From Algibacter sp. L3A6 (GTDB lineage Bacteria; Bacteroidota; Bacteroidia; Flavobacteriales; Flavobacteriaceae): a stretch of DNA of 64,000 nt. Positions 49,561 to 58,260 of the stretch are shown here, piece after piece; positions within the stretch are counted from its first letter, which is position 1, and each line of letters begins with the position of its first letter. Made by a program: the position numbers and the translations under genes. Location of the stretch: NCBI RefSeq assembly GCF_009796825.1, contig NZ_CP047030.1, positions 1,835,501-1,899,500 on the forward strand, in the 5' to 3' direction. The notes below the pieces were generated by a model. It saw only the letters and a program-made list of their open reading frames with translations. It was not told where the DNA came from and ran no database searches.

Positions 49561-51330
49561 ATGAGTGCACCTATAGATTATTACCAAGAACATCAAGCAA
49601 CATACACTGCAGAAGCACAAAAGTTGCATAAGCAAATGATAACCTTAAGCATGCTAAGGTTGTTGGTTTTTGTTGCTACAGGCTTTGGTATATACTTCAC
49701 TTTTCAAAACTGGCAAATTGCTTTAGGTATTGGTGTTTTGGGTATTGCAGGTTTTCTGTTTTTATTATCAAAATATAACGATATTAAACGCGAACGTCAG
49801 TTTAAAAAGGCTCTTGTTTTTATAAATGAAGAAGAGATTAAAATTGCTTCGGGTAATTTTCATGATCGCGATCAAGGCCTTAAATTTCAAGACCCAAATC
49901 ATTTTTATAGTTTAGATATCGATTTATTTGGTCGAGGTTCATTTTTTCAATTTATAAATAGAACAACGATTACCGAAGGACAAGAACGATTGGCAGATTT
50001 ACTAAAAGCGAACAATACTGAAAACATTGTTTCACGACAAAAAGCCATTGAAGAATTAAGTAGTAAGCCCGAATGGAGGCAGCATTACGATGCTAATTCG
50101 AGTTTAATTGAAACAGAAACGTCTGCAAATCAAATTGTAACATGGTTAAAAAATTATAAAACCTTTTTGCCAAAAATGATGCAATGGTTACCAATAGGGT
50201 TTACTGTTATTTCGGTAGCATTATTTGGATTAACTATTTTGAATTTAATTAACTCTGAAATTGTTGGCTATTGGTTGCTTATTGGTTTAGGTTTTTCTGG
50301 TGTTTATGTAAAACGTATCAATCAACTATCAACTGGAGCCGATCAGGTTAAAGATACATTTCGTCAGTATGCTTTATTGTTAAATTTAATTGAAAATGAA
50401 AATTTTACTTCGGAATTGCTTCAGAAGAAACAAGAAAAAATTCAATCGGAACATAAAAAGGCGTCACTTATTTTTAAAGAGTTATCCAAAGGTTTGGATG
50501 CATTAGATAATCGCAATAATATTATCTCGGCTATATTTGGTAACGGCTTGTTCTTGTCGGATATTAAAAATAGCTACCGTATTGAAAAATGGATTAATCA
50601 ATATGCTGATAAAGTTGAAGATTGGTTTGAGGTGGTTTCTTTTTTCGATGCGTATAACTCCTTAGGTGGTTTTAATTTTAATCATCCTGATTTTGTGTTT
50701 CCTAAAATAGTAAACAACGGTTCGGTTATAAAAGCTACAAATTTAGGGCATCCTTTGTTAAACGAGTCTAAGCGTGTAGATAGTAATGTCTCTATGGGTA
50801 ACGAGGAGTTCTTTATTGTTACTGGGGCAAATATGGCAGGAAAAAGCACCTTTTTACGTACTATGTCTCTGCATATTGTTATGGCCAATGTTGGTTTGCC
50901 TATTTGTGCTGAAACGAGTGAATATTCGCCTGTAAAATTGATTACAAGTATGCGCACCACAGATTCGTTAACCGATGATAGCTCGTACTTCTTTTCTGAG
51001 TTAACGCGATTAAAATACATTGTAGATGCTATTCAAAAAGAACCTTATTTTATTATTCTAGATGAAATTTTAAAAGGGACAAATAGTACCGATAAGGCTA
51101 TTGGTTCTCGTAAGTTTGTTGAAAAATTAGTGGCTTCTAAGGCTACAGGAATTATTGCAACGCACGATTTAAGTTTGTGCGAAATTGAAAAAGAACTACC
51201 GCAAGTAAAAAACTATTACTTCGATGCCGAAATTATTAATGATGAACTTCATTTTGATTACACTCTTAAAACCGGAGTTTGTAAAAATATGAATGCATCT
51301 TTTCTATTGAAGAAAATGGAAATTGTATAA
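49561..51330 (+). CDS. Membrane-anchored MutS-like ATPase
   Basis: A 589-residue protein. Residues about 30-80 hold two membrane helices (LRLLVFVATGFGIYFTF, ALGIGVLGIAGFLFLL), and another pair lies near 205-250. These separate a helical core related to the MutS lever domain (TITEGQERLADLL near 138). The C-terminal ATPase is clearly MutS: ANMAGKSTFLRTMS (Walker A near residue 424), SSYFFSELTRLKYIV near 474, FIILDEILKGTNSTDKAIGS (Walker B) and GIIATHDLSL. It lacks the mismatch-recognition domain and the Smr domain. Role unknown. Confidence 0.88.
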   Translation: MSAPIDYYQEHQATYTAEAQKLHKQMITLSMLRLLVFVATGFGIYFTFQNWQIALGIGVLGIAGFLFLLSKYNDIKRERQFKKALVFINEEEIKIASGNFHDRDQGLKFQDPNHFYSLDIDLFGRGSFFQFINRTTITEGQERLADLLKANNTENIVSRQKAIEELSSKPEWRQHYDANSSLIETETSANQIVTWLKNYKTFLPKMMQWLPIGFTVISVALFGLTILNLINSEIVGYWLLIGLGFSGVYVKRINQLSTGADQVKDTFRQYALLLNLIENENFTSELLQKKQEKIQSEHKKASLIFKELSKGLDALDNRNNIISAIFGNGLFLSDIKNSYRIEKWINQYADKVEDWFEVVSFFDAYNSLGGFNFNHPDFVFPKIVNNGSVIKATNLGHPLLNESKRVDSNVSMGNEEFFIVTGANMAGKSTFLRTMSLHIVMANVGLPICAETSEYSPVKLITSMRTTDSLTDDSSYFFSELTRLKYIVDAIQKEPYFIILDEILKGTNSTDKAIGSRKFVEKLVASKATGIIATHDLSLCEIEKELPQVKNYYFDAEIINDELHFDYTLKTGVCKNMNASFLLKKMEIV

Positions 51331-51589
51331 TATAATCTATAATTAAGAGTTTCTTTTAAGGTGTTCCGAAGAAAAAATAATCGCCACTCTTTGATTATTG
51401 TGTCATTTTTCAGCTCTAATTTTAACATACGCGTTTTTCAATTAAATGGCTAATACGTTGTTTAACTTAGTTTTACGTTAATTTGAAGAGGTTGCGAACT
51501 TAGGCCTTTGTTAAAAGCGTGTTAAGCTAGTGACTAACCCTTAATTTTGTGTCTAAATAAATAGTGAATCTTAAAAAAAGATAAAGAAT

Positions 51590-52114
51590 ATGAAGATGAT
51601 AAAAATATTACCCATAGCATTAATTGGTTTATTCATGTCTTGCGGAAGTGGAGAGCGTGTTATAATGGAAGAAGGTGCTGTGTATAAAGTGAAAAACGAT
51701 AACTTTTATAGTAAAGGTAAAGATATTACAGAGCTGTTATCCGAAAACGAGAAGAAAGACATTAAGGCCGTTTTAAATAAGCGTCTGGAAGCTGAGCGTC
51801 TTGCTGAAGATAAAAAAGAAAAGCTAGAAAAGGAGCAGGAAAAAGTTGAGAAAACCATAGAGAAAGCTAAGGAAAAACAAGAAGCCTTAGAGGAAAGTCA
51901 AAAACAATTAGAAGAGAAACAAGAAGCAATAGAAGATGCTCGACACGATTTTTTAAAGGCTAAAGAAAAACTAGAGAGTAAAAAAGAGAAGTATAATAAA
52001 CTAAAAGAAAAAGGTAAGCTATCGCCTAGTGATGAAGAGAAGTGGCAAGGCCGTTTTGAAGATTTAGAAGCTAAAATAAAAGATTATAACACTATTTATA
52101 AAAACTTAAAATAA
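51590..52114 (+). CDS. Coiled-coil lipoprotein, paralogue of the next gene
   Basis: A 174-residue lipoprotein (ALIGLFMSCGSGE, Cys near residue 18). A short globular start (EEGAVYKVKNDNFYSKGKDITELLSENEKKDIKAVLNKR) is followed by about 80 residues of Lys/Glu/Gln heptads, a long coiled coil. It ends KYNKLKEKGKLSPSDEEKW. The 52122 gene has the same three-part plan (YQVKGSKILKDGADVT, then heptads, then KYEKLKNKGKLSPVDEKK), so the two are paralogues. Unknown function; perhaps an envelope spacer or stress protein. The gap to the next gene is 7 bases. Confidence 0.78.
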   Translation: MKMIKILPIALIGLFMSCGSGERVIMEEGAVYKVKNDNFYSKGKDITELLSENEKKDIKAVLNKRLEAERLAEDKKEKLEKEQEKVEKTIEKAKEKQEALEESQKQLEEKQEAIEDARHDFLKAKEKLESKKEKYNKLKEKGKLSPSDEEKWQGRFEDLEAKIKDYNTIYKNLK

Positions 52115-52121
52115 AATAATT

Positions 52122-52646
52122 ATGAAAAATATATTTGCAACCCTAGTCTTATTTGTATTCTGTTTTGCAGTTAATGCACAAGAGGTGGTATTTAAAGAAG
52201 CAACATACCAAGTTAAAGGCAGTAAAATTCTTAAAGATGGAGCCGATGTTACAAAAACATTATCTATTGAAGATCAACAACAAATAAAGGATGCTTTTAG
52301 TGTTAAAAAAGCAGAATTAGACAAAGCTAAAGCAGCTGAAAAGGCAGAGCTTGAAAAGGTAAAAGCCAAAGAAAAGGCTGTTAAGAAAGAAGAGAAAGCG
52401 AAAAAGGATCAGGAGAAAGCATTAAAAAAAGCTGAAAAAGAACAAAAGAAGGCCGAAAAAGCATTGAAGGCTAAAGAGAAGGCAAAGTCTAATTTTGAAA
52501 AAGCAGGAAAAAAACATAAAGATGCTATTTCGAAATACGAAAAGTTAAAAAATAAAGGTAAATTGTCTCCAGTAGACGAAAAGAAGTCGCTAGAGAATAT
52601 TGAGAAGCTAAAAGAAAAGCTGGACAAAGCAAAAAGTAAACTATAA
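52122..52646 (+). CDS. Secreted coiled-coil protein, paralogue of the previous gene
   Basis: A 174-residue protein with an ordinary signal peptide (IFATLVLFVFCFAVNAQE), not a lipobox, so it should be soluble in the periplasm while its paralogue is lipid-anchored. The middle (about 60-130) is almost pure Lys/Ala/Glu heptads; the end KYEKLKNKGKLSPVDEKKSLENIEKLKEKLDKAKSKL matches the partner. The two may form a mixed coiled coil (inference). The DNA is repetitive here and yields a long false frame on the other strand. It is followed 14 bases later by the nitrilase gene. Confidence 0.78.
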   Translation: MKNIFATLVLFVFCFAVNAQEVVFKEATYQVKGSKILKDGADVTKTLSIEDQQQIKDAFSVKKAELDKAKAAEKAELEKVKAKEKAVKKEEKAKKDQEKALKKAEKEQKKAEKALKAKEKAKSNFEKAGKKHKDAISKYEKLKNKGKLSPVDEKKSLENIEKLKEKLDKAKSKL

Positions 52647-52660
52647 AATAAAATCACGGT

Positions 52661-53440
52661 ATGGAAAAAGAGCTTAAGGTTGCATTAATTCAGGCGAATT
52701 TAGTTTGGGAAAATCCTCAAAAAAACCGTGAACAGTTTACAGAAAAAATAGAACAAATTTCAGGCAGTATAAATTTAATTATACTGCCTGAAATGTTTAC
52801 AAGTGGTTTTACCATGAATGCTGAAAAGGTAGCCGAAACCATGAATGGGGAAACTATTACATGGCTAAAAGATATGGCCGCTAAAAAAGATGCGGCTATT
52901 GTTGGTAGTTTGGTGATAACAGAAGCGGGTAAGTATTACAATCGTTTAGTATTTGTTGAGCCTTCGGGTAAAATTACTACTTATAATAAACGTCATGCTT
53001 TTACCTTAGTTGGTGAAGAGAAAACATATACGGCAGGTAATGAAAAGATAATTATTGATTATCTAGGTTGGAAAATCTGTCCGTTAATTTGTTACGATTT
53101 ACGTTTCCCGGTATGGGCAAGAAATATTGAAGATTACGAAGTCTTGATTTATGTGGCCAATTGGCCAAAACCACGAGTTACGGCTTGGGATACGCTTTTA
53201 AAAGCGCGAGCTATCGAGAATATGAGTTATTGTATTGGGGTGAATAGAGTAGGTGTAGATGGTGTGAATAGTGAATATTCTGGTCACTCTGCTGTTTATG
53301 ATGTTTTAGGAAATCAGTTATCTAATTTCGAACCGCATGAAGAAGGGACTCAAGTAATTATTTTAGAGAAGCGCCATGTGGAAGCTTATAGAAATAAATT
53401 GAAGTTTTTAAACGATCGCGACACTTTTATAATTCATTAA
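52661..53440 (+). CDS. Nitrilase-superfamily amidohydrolase (omega-amidase type)
   Basis: A 259-residue carbon-nitrogen hydrolase of the YafV/Nit2 group, which typically deaminates alpha-keto-glutaramate or -succinamate. The catalytic triad is visible: Glu in LIILPEMFTSGFTM near residue 43, Lys in TYNKRHAFTLVGE near 110, and Cys in KICPLICYDLRFPVWARN near 145. SYCIGVNRVGVDGV and SGHSAVYDVLG complete the fold. The gene contains a perfect 16-base inverted repeat (52757-52772 with 52779-52794) across the ISGSINLIILPE codons. Confidence 0.92.
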   Translation: MEKELKVALIQANLVWENPQKNREQFTEKIEQISGSINLIILPEMFTSGFTMNAEKVAETMNGETITWLKDMAAKKDAAIVGSLVITEAGKYYNRLVFVEPSGKITTYNKRHAFTLVGEEKTYTAGNEKIIIDYLGWKICPLICYDLRFPVWARNIEDYEVLIYVANWPKPRVTAWDTLLKARAIENMSYCIGVNRVGVDGVNSEYSGHSAVYDVLGNQLSNFEPHEEGTQVIILEKRHVEAYRNKLKFLNDRDTFIIH

Positions 53441-53444
53441 TAAA

Positions 53445-53474
53445 AACAAAAAGCCCGACTTTTACATCGGGCCT
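53445..53474 (-). terminator. Intrinsic terminator for the LuxE/PaaK-type gene
   Basis: On the minus strand GCCCGA pairs with TCGGGC around an 8-base loop and runs into TTTTTGTTTTT. It lies about 95 bases past the stop of the 53569-54549 gene. Confidence 0.7.
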
Positions 53475-53568
53475 AATAAATTAACCAAAATTTATTACTA
53501 ATCATTCTTTTTCTTAGCAATGGTTTGGTCGTATATAGTTTCAATTACTTACAAAGTATTTTTTGCAA

Positions 53569-54549
53569 TCATAACACCATTAAGTTGCAACCTCGAATAT
53601 CAGAGTTGTCAAAACGACCAATAACTTCAAAAGCCCCATCTTGGTTTACACGACCTAAATCTTGGGTTGCAATAAAGGAGCAAGAGTTGATGTTTGCTAA
53701 ATCTATAACGTTAATTCCGCCCGCTTTTTCGCTGGTGTTTATAGTTAAAGCATCTTCGGTGTCTCGAGTTAAGACTTTCATCCAACTTGGGCATTTAAAT
53801 ACACCATGACCTTGTGAGTATGCTTGGCTTAATAATTCCGTCATACCATATTCACTATGGATTTCTTTTGTGCCAAAACCAGCTTTTAACTGTTTGTGCA
53901 GTTCTTCGCGAATCAATTCTTTTCGGCGGCCTTTCATGCCTCCAGTTTCCATGATTACGGTATTTTTTAGGTTGAACTGATGCATTTCAACTAAATCTAA
54001 CAACGCAAAAGAAACACCAATAAGTAATATTTTTTTGCCTTTAGCATCTAGCTTTATTAAGGTGTCTTTTAATTCGGAGATGTTATCGAGATAAAAACCA
54101 CTTTCAGCATGTTTCGATTTCGAAATCATAGCATCGACCATATATATTAATGATGAGCCTTCACGTTCTAAGTAAGATGGCAGTAATCCAAGAATAACAT
54201 AATCTTCAATCTTGCCATAAAAGTGTTCAAAACCTTTATTAAAACTTTGTTCGTAGATCTTTAAATCGGTAACATGGTGTTTGCTCGTCGCACTTCCGGT
54301 AGTTCCAGAACTGGTAAAGGTTGTTTCAACGGCATCTTTAGTACTTAAAATATCTCGAGTTTTAAAAAACTGAATGGGTAAAAAAGGAATATCGCTACTT
54401 GTTTTTACATCTGTTGGATGGATGTATAATAGGTCGCAAAATGAACGATACACCCTATTGTTTTCAAACTGAAATTTAAAAACTTTTAATGCTAAGCTTT
54501 CAAATTCCGCGGGTGTTTTTATTTTGAAAATGGCGTTTTTATCGATCAT
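53569..54549 (-). CDS. LuxE/PaaK-family acyl-protein synthetase-like protein
   Basis: A 326-residue adenylate-forming enzyme of the short LuxE type. The ATP-binding loop is TTFTSSGTTGSATSKHHV near residues 78-95. ETGGMKGRRKELIREELHKQL near 202-222 and EIHSEYGMTELLSQAYS near 232 are the conserved adenylation blocks. ATQDLGRVNQDGAFEVIGRFDNSDIRG closes the domain. LuxE proteins activate fatty acids; the acceptor here is unknown. It is followed by a terminator. A TACTTTTG box (minus strand, 54621-54628) lies upstream. Confidence 0.87.
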   Translation of the reverse strand: MIDKNAIFKIKTPAEFESLALKVFKFQFENNRVYRSFCDLLYIHPTDVKTSSDIPFLPIQFFKTRDILSTKDAVETTFTSSGTTGSATSKHHVTDLKIYEQSFNKGFEHFYGKIEDYVILGLLPSYLEREGSSLIYMVDAMISKSKHAESGFYLDNISELKDTLIKLDAKGKKILLIGVSFALLDLVEMHQFNLKNTVIMETGGMKGRRKELIREELHKQLKAGFGTKEIHSEYGMTELLSQAYSQGHGVFKCPSWMKVLTRDTEDALTINTSEKAGGINVIDLANINSCSFIATQDLGRVNQDGAFEVIGRFDNSDIRGCNLMVL

Positions 54550-54633
54550 AAATAGATTTCAATAGTCATTAAAGGCTTAAAAACGTTTTGGTGGTTTTTA
54601 GTGACCTTTATATTATAGTACAAAAGTAGATAA

Positions 54634-54663
54634 AATAAAAAAGCACCACCAATTGGTAGCGCT
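54634..54663 (-). terminator. Intrinsic terminator for the T9SS minimal protein gene
   Basis: On the minus strand AGCGCTACC pairs with GGTGGTGCT (two G-U pairs, loop AATT), followed by T6. It lies 25 bases past the stop of the 54688-55020 gene. Confidence 0.75.
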
Positions 54664-54687
54664 ATTATATTTATATGTTCAAAAAAA

Positions 54688-55020
54688 TCATTTTACAATG
54701 AGTTTTCTGGTTTCACTTACTTGGTTTTCGGTAATATGTAAAATATAAACCCCTTTACTTAGTTTTGAAATATTAAGTGTTTTACCAATAAGTCTAGCAG
54801 AAAGTACTTGTTTTCCCAGCACATTAAAAACCTTAACCGTTTTTGTTAAGTTGCTTTTTGATGCTATAGAAACTTCATTATCGTATGCACTTACCGGGTT
54901 TGGGTAAATGGTTAAACCTTCGATTTTAGGTGTTGTATTGCTAGAGGTTTGCGCATCCATAGTCTGGACGGCAAAAAAAGAAATAATGGTAAAAAAGATT
55001 AAAAAGTATTGTTTCTTCAT
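54688..55020 (-). CDS. Minimal T9SS type A sorting-domain protein
   Basis: A 110-residue secreted protein. A signal peptide (about 1-24, ending TMDAQ) and a 10-residue linker lead straight into a type A T9SS C-terminal sorting domain. That domain has IEGLTIYPNPVSAYDNEVSIAS, KTVKVFNVLGKQVLSARLIG, and GVYILHITENQVSETRKLIVK at the end. There is no cargo domain, so the sorting domain itself is the product. It may be a remnant of a larger gene or a small secreted factor. Confidence 0.88.
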   Translation of the reverse strand: MKKQYFLIFFTIISFFAVQTMDAQTSSNTTPKIEGLTIYPNPVSAYDNEVSIASKSNLTKTVKVFNVLGKQVLSARLIGKTLNISKLSKGVYILHITENQVSETRKLIVK

Positions 55021-55216
55021 ATTTACTCGTTTGTTATTTCAAAGTTAGATGAATACTACAATTTTAATGCCAAAAAATAGTTAACTTTATTATAATTTGT
55101 TATAAAGTTTATCAATTTGTTTCGCGATTGTTACCTTAGTGTTATTAATTTTTTAATTTTAATAAAATTATGTTATTAGCTTTATCTTTACTTCAAGAAA
55201 CAGATTTTCTTTACAA

Positions 55217-55897
55217 ATGAAAAAAAAAGACATTAAAATATTGTTGGTTGATGATGAACCGGACATTTTAGAAATTGTAGGTTATAATTTATCAAGTGAA
55301 GGTTATCAGGTACTTAAGGCTGAGAATGGAGCCGAAGGGGTTAAGATCGCAAAGAAAGAATTACCTCAGTTAATTATTCTAGATGTTATGATGCCAGAAA
55401 TGGATGGTATTGAAGCTTGTGAATTAATTAGAAAACATCCCGATTTGGCTAATACTATCGTGACTTTTTTAACAGCTCGTGGTGAAGACTATTCTCAAGT
55501 AGCAGGATTTGATGCTGGTGCAGACGATTATATTACAAAGCCTATAAAACCAAAAGTTTTAGTGAGTAAAGTAAAGGCGCTTCTTCGTCGTTTTAAGGAA
55601 GAAGATGTTGCTGATACCTTGAAAATAGGATCATTGGTTATTAATAGAGACGAGTATAAAATCACTTCTAAAGGGAAAGAAATTATTTTACCAAGAAAGG
55701 AGTTTGAATTACTTTCTTTATTAGCCTCTAAACCTGGAAAAGTTTTTAAACGCGACGAAATTTTAGATACCGTTTGGGGTAACGAAGTGGTTGTTGGTGG
55801 GCGTACTATTGATGTGCACATTAGAAAATTACGTGAAAAATTAGGAGATAAAAGTTTTAAAACCGTAAAGGGTGTAGGTTATAAGTTTGTAGATTAA
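55217..55897 (+). CDS. OmpR/PhoB-type response regulator
   Basis: A 226-residue regulator. The receiver domain (about 1-120) shows ILLVDDEPDILEIV, the phosphoacceptor Asp in QLIILDVMMPEMDGIEAC near residue 56, and DDYITKPIKPKVL with Lys near 108. The winged-helix DNA-binding domain (about 130-226) has LPRKEFELLSLLASKPGKVFKRDEIL and RTIDVHIRKLREKLG, ending KGVGYKFVD. It is 6 bases before its histidine kinase. PhoB-like by sequence, but phosphate control is inference. Confidence 0.95.
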   Translation: MKKKDIKILLVDDEPDILEIVGYNLSSEGYQVLKAENGAEGVKIAKKELPQLIILDVMMPEMDGIEACELIRKHPDLANTIVTFLTARGEDYSQVAGFDAGADDYITKPIKPKVLVSKVKALLRRFKEEDVADTLKIGSLVINRDEYKITSKGKEIILPRKEFELLSLLASKPGKVFKRDEILDTVWGNEVVVGGRTIDVHIRKLREKLGDKSFKTVKGVGYKFVD

Positions 55898-55903
55898 TTT
55901 GTA

Positions 55904-56950
55904 ATGAAACAGACTAAATTTAAAAAATCGTATCGATTCGCGAGAGTTACTTCGTTTTATATTACCTTATATATAACGCTCTTATTGAGCGTTTTTTTAT
56001 TTTACTCCTCTAATATCGAGTTGTGGAAAATCCCTGTGCTTGCTATTAGTACCTATGTTTTTTGTTTTATAGTAATTCAATATAGAGTGGAACGATTTAT
56101 TTATCGTCGTGTTAAAAAAATATATGATGATTTGACTTTATTAGAATCGGCTAAGCTTCCAAAAGGAGCTATTACCACCGATATGCACACGCTTACTCAA
56201 GAAATAGATAAGTTTGCCCGCGATAAAAAGTTAGAAATAGAAACTCTTAAAGTTAGAGAGCAGTACCGAAAAGAATTTTTAGGTAATGTCTCTCACGAGT
56301 TGAAAACGCCATTATTTACTGTGCAAGGTTACATTTTAACCTTACTCGATGGTGCAATGGACAACAAAGAAATTCGTGAAAAATACTTAGAACGTGCCAG
56401 TAAAGGTATTGAGCGATTAAGTTATATCGTTGAAGATTTGGATATGATTACTAAACTGGAAGTTGGTGATTTAAGACTTAAAATAGAAACTTTTAATATT
56501 GTAGAGTTAGTAGAAACAATTTTCGATATGCTAGAAATGAAAGCGGCAAAGAAGAAAATTACACTAACCTTCGATATGAATTATAAAAAACCGATTTTTG
56601 TAAAGGCGGATAAAGAACGCATCCAGCAGGTTTTAATAAATCTTATCGTTAATTCTATTAAATACGGAAGTGAAAAAGGTACCACTGAAATTAGCATCGA
56701 AAATTTAATAAAAAACAAAGTTATTGTTCGGGTAACCGATAATGGAGAGGGTATTGCATCTGCACATTTACCGCGATTGTTTGAGCGTTTTTATAGAGTT
56801 GATAAAACAGGGTCTAGAAAAGAAGGTGGTTCTGGACTTGGACTTTCTATAGTAAAACATATTATTGAGGCACACCAAGAAAAAATATATGTTGAAAGTG
56901 AATACAGTGTGGGTAGCGAATTCTCATTCACCCTCGAAAAAGCTGAATAA
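55904..56950 (+). CDS. PhoR-like sensor histidine kinase
   Basis: A 348-residue partner of the upstream regulator. Two closely spaced membrane helices lie near residues 15-60 with almost no periplasmic domain, so signals probably come from a membrane partner. The phosphoacceptor box is EFLGNVSHELKTPLFTVQGYILTLLDG near 122-148. The ATPase has LINLIVNSIKYGS, RVTDNGEGIASAHLPRLFERFYRVDK and GGSGLGLSIVKHIIEAH. It has no PAS domain. The last 27 bases overlap the convergent glycosyltransferase gene. Confidence 0.94.
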   Translation: MKQTKFKKSYRFARVTSFYITLYITLLLSVFLFYSSNIELWKIPVLAISTYVFCFIVIQYRVERFIYRRVKKIYDDLTLLESAKLPKGAITTDMHTLTQEIDKFARDKKLEIETLKVREQYRKEFLGNVSHELKTPLFTVQGYILTLLDGAMDNKEIREKYLERASKGIERLSYIVEDLDMITKLEVGDLRLKIETFNIVELVETIFDMLEMKAAKKKITLTFDMNYKKPIFVKADKERIQQVLINLIVNSIKYGSEKGTTEISIENLIKNKVIVRVTDNGEGIASAHLPRLFERFYRVDKTGSRKEGGSGLGLSIVKHIIEAHQEKIYVESEYSVGSEFSFTLEKAE

Positions 56951-57982
56951 TTTTTTAAAGTCGATTTCAAAATCAAAAGCTTTTAATCCAGCATAACCGG
57001 TAATGTTTTCTAACATTTTTATGGTAAAATCGTCCTGACTACAAGTTGGTACCAAGCGCATATCGCTAAGGCGTTCTGCTAAATATTCTTGTTCAAACTG
57101 GCCAGGTGTAGGTATAAAAAGAGCTTTTTTATTCAGTTTAGCTAAATCCATTACGGTGGTGTAACCCGATCGCGACACAATCAATTCGCTTTCATTTATT
57201 GTTTTTTCTAGTAACGCGGATGTCATAAAATTATAAATGGTTATGTTGCCCTTTACCTCCTTGGTTTGCTCATCTTCCATAACACCTTTTACAAAAACTA
57301 CTCGACCATTAAAAACTTCCAATTCATTTAAAAGACGTTCTTCTAGCATGGTGCGTTGCGGCTCTGGACCAGAGATTAGCACCATAACATCATTTTTTAT
57401 TTCGGTCTCCTTTTTAGTAAAACGACTTAATGGCCCAATGTAAGTTGTAGGCAGTTCAAAACGTTTTACATGGCCTAGTTTTCCGCTTAAATTAATATCG
57501 CCTGGCGTATCCGGAACCCAACAGGCATCAAACTTATTAATAATCTTTTGATGCATTTTAGTGCTTAGCCAAGTCGTGCTGCCACTCAAGACATTTAATT
57601 GATGTGTAATAAAAATAGATGGCACTTTTTTACTTCTAACACCTAATCGGTTGTCCGATATAATGCCAGAAATTTCTTCAGAGTCTACAATGTCTTTAAT
57701 TGCCTTTTTTTCAGCCTTAATAGCTTGCATCAATTTAGGCGAATCTTTAATAAGTTTTAGCTTAAAATGCTTTCCGTTTTTAGCATACGTTACGTTGTAT
57801 GCAGGTAATTCAATGCATTTTAAATTAGGGAATTCCTTTTTTAACAAAGCCAAAGCTACGCCATCACTAGCAATTATAGGTTCGAAGTTGTTTAAAATTA
57901 ATGCATTAATAATAGGTATACATCGCGTAGCGTGCCCTAAACCCCAATTTAACGGCGCAACTAAAATTCGTTTTTTCATCAA
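56924..57982 (-). CDS. MurG-like glycosyltransferase (GT28-type)
   Basis: A 352-residue GT-B enzyme. The N-terminal donor-lobe start RILVAPLNWGLGHATRCIPIINALI has the Gly-rich loop and His of the MurG/UGT type. IISDNRLGVRSKKVPSIFITHQL lies near residue 100. The C-terminal lobe shows VMVLISGPEPQRTMLEERLLNEL near 200 and ELIVSRSGYTTVMDLAKLNKKALFIPTPGQFEQEYLAERL near 270-310, the UDP-sugar-binding region. Acceptor unknown; a polysaccharide or glycolipid is likely. ATGs at 57982 and 57979 are both possible. Confidence 0.9.
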   Translation of the reverse strand: MMKKRILVAPLNWGLGHATRCIPIINALILNNFEPIIASDGVALALLKKEFPNLKCIELPAYNVTYAKNGKHFKLKLIKDSPKLMQAIKAEKKAIKDIVDSEEISGIISDNRLGVRSKKVPSIFITHQLNVLSGSTTWLSTKMHQKIINKFDACWVPDTPGDINLSGKLGHVKRFELPTTYIGPLSRFTKKETEIKNDVMVLISGPEPQRTMLEERLLNELEVFNGRVVFVKGVMEDEQTKEVKGNITIYNFMTSALLEKTINESELIVSRSGYTTVMDLAKLNKKALFIPTPGQFEQEYLAERLSDMRLVPTCSQDDFTIKMLENITGYAGLKAFDFEIDFKKLFSFFEGE

Positions 57983-58010
57983 TTAAAATTCTAAATAAAA
58001 GCTTTTATTA

Positions 58011-58172
58011 TGGCGTTACCACAAGGGTCGGGCTTTCCGCTATATCTTTTTTTTGCAAGTTTATAAAGTTGGTTTTATTAAATTATAGACAAACCAAGTG
58101 GTTATTGTCGGTTTTTTAAGTTTAATCTAGCAAAAAAAAGGATGCCGCATCAATCCCTAACGCACTTTTCGG
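58011..58172. repeat. Dispersed intergenic repeat, copy C (long form)
   Basis: Begins GGCGTTACCACAAGGGTCGG and ends GGATGCCGCATCAATCCC then TAACGC. The ends match copies A and B, but the middle is different, AT-rich and longer (about 100 bases). It lies in the divergent spacer between the glycosyltransferase and trmB. Confidence 0.7.
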
Positions 58173-58260
58173 CAAATTCAAAGGTAAGCATATAAACACT
58201 TGGGTATATTTCCGTAATTTTACCAATTCAAAACTAATAATAACAAATAGTTAATATACT

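Noticed and set aside
52409..52657. 82-codon Phe/Ser-rich minus-strand frame
   Set aside because: Antisense of Lys/Glu heptad codons in the coiled-coil gene; composition is an artefact.
53525..53809. 94-codon plus-strand frame
   Set aside because: Antisense to the LuxE/PaaK-type gene, which has clear adenylation motifs.
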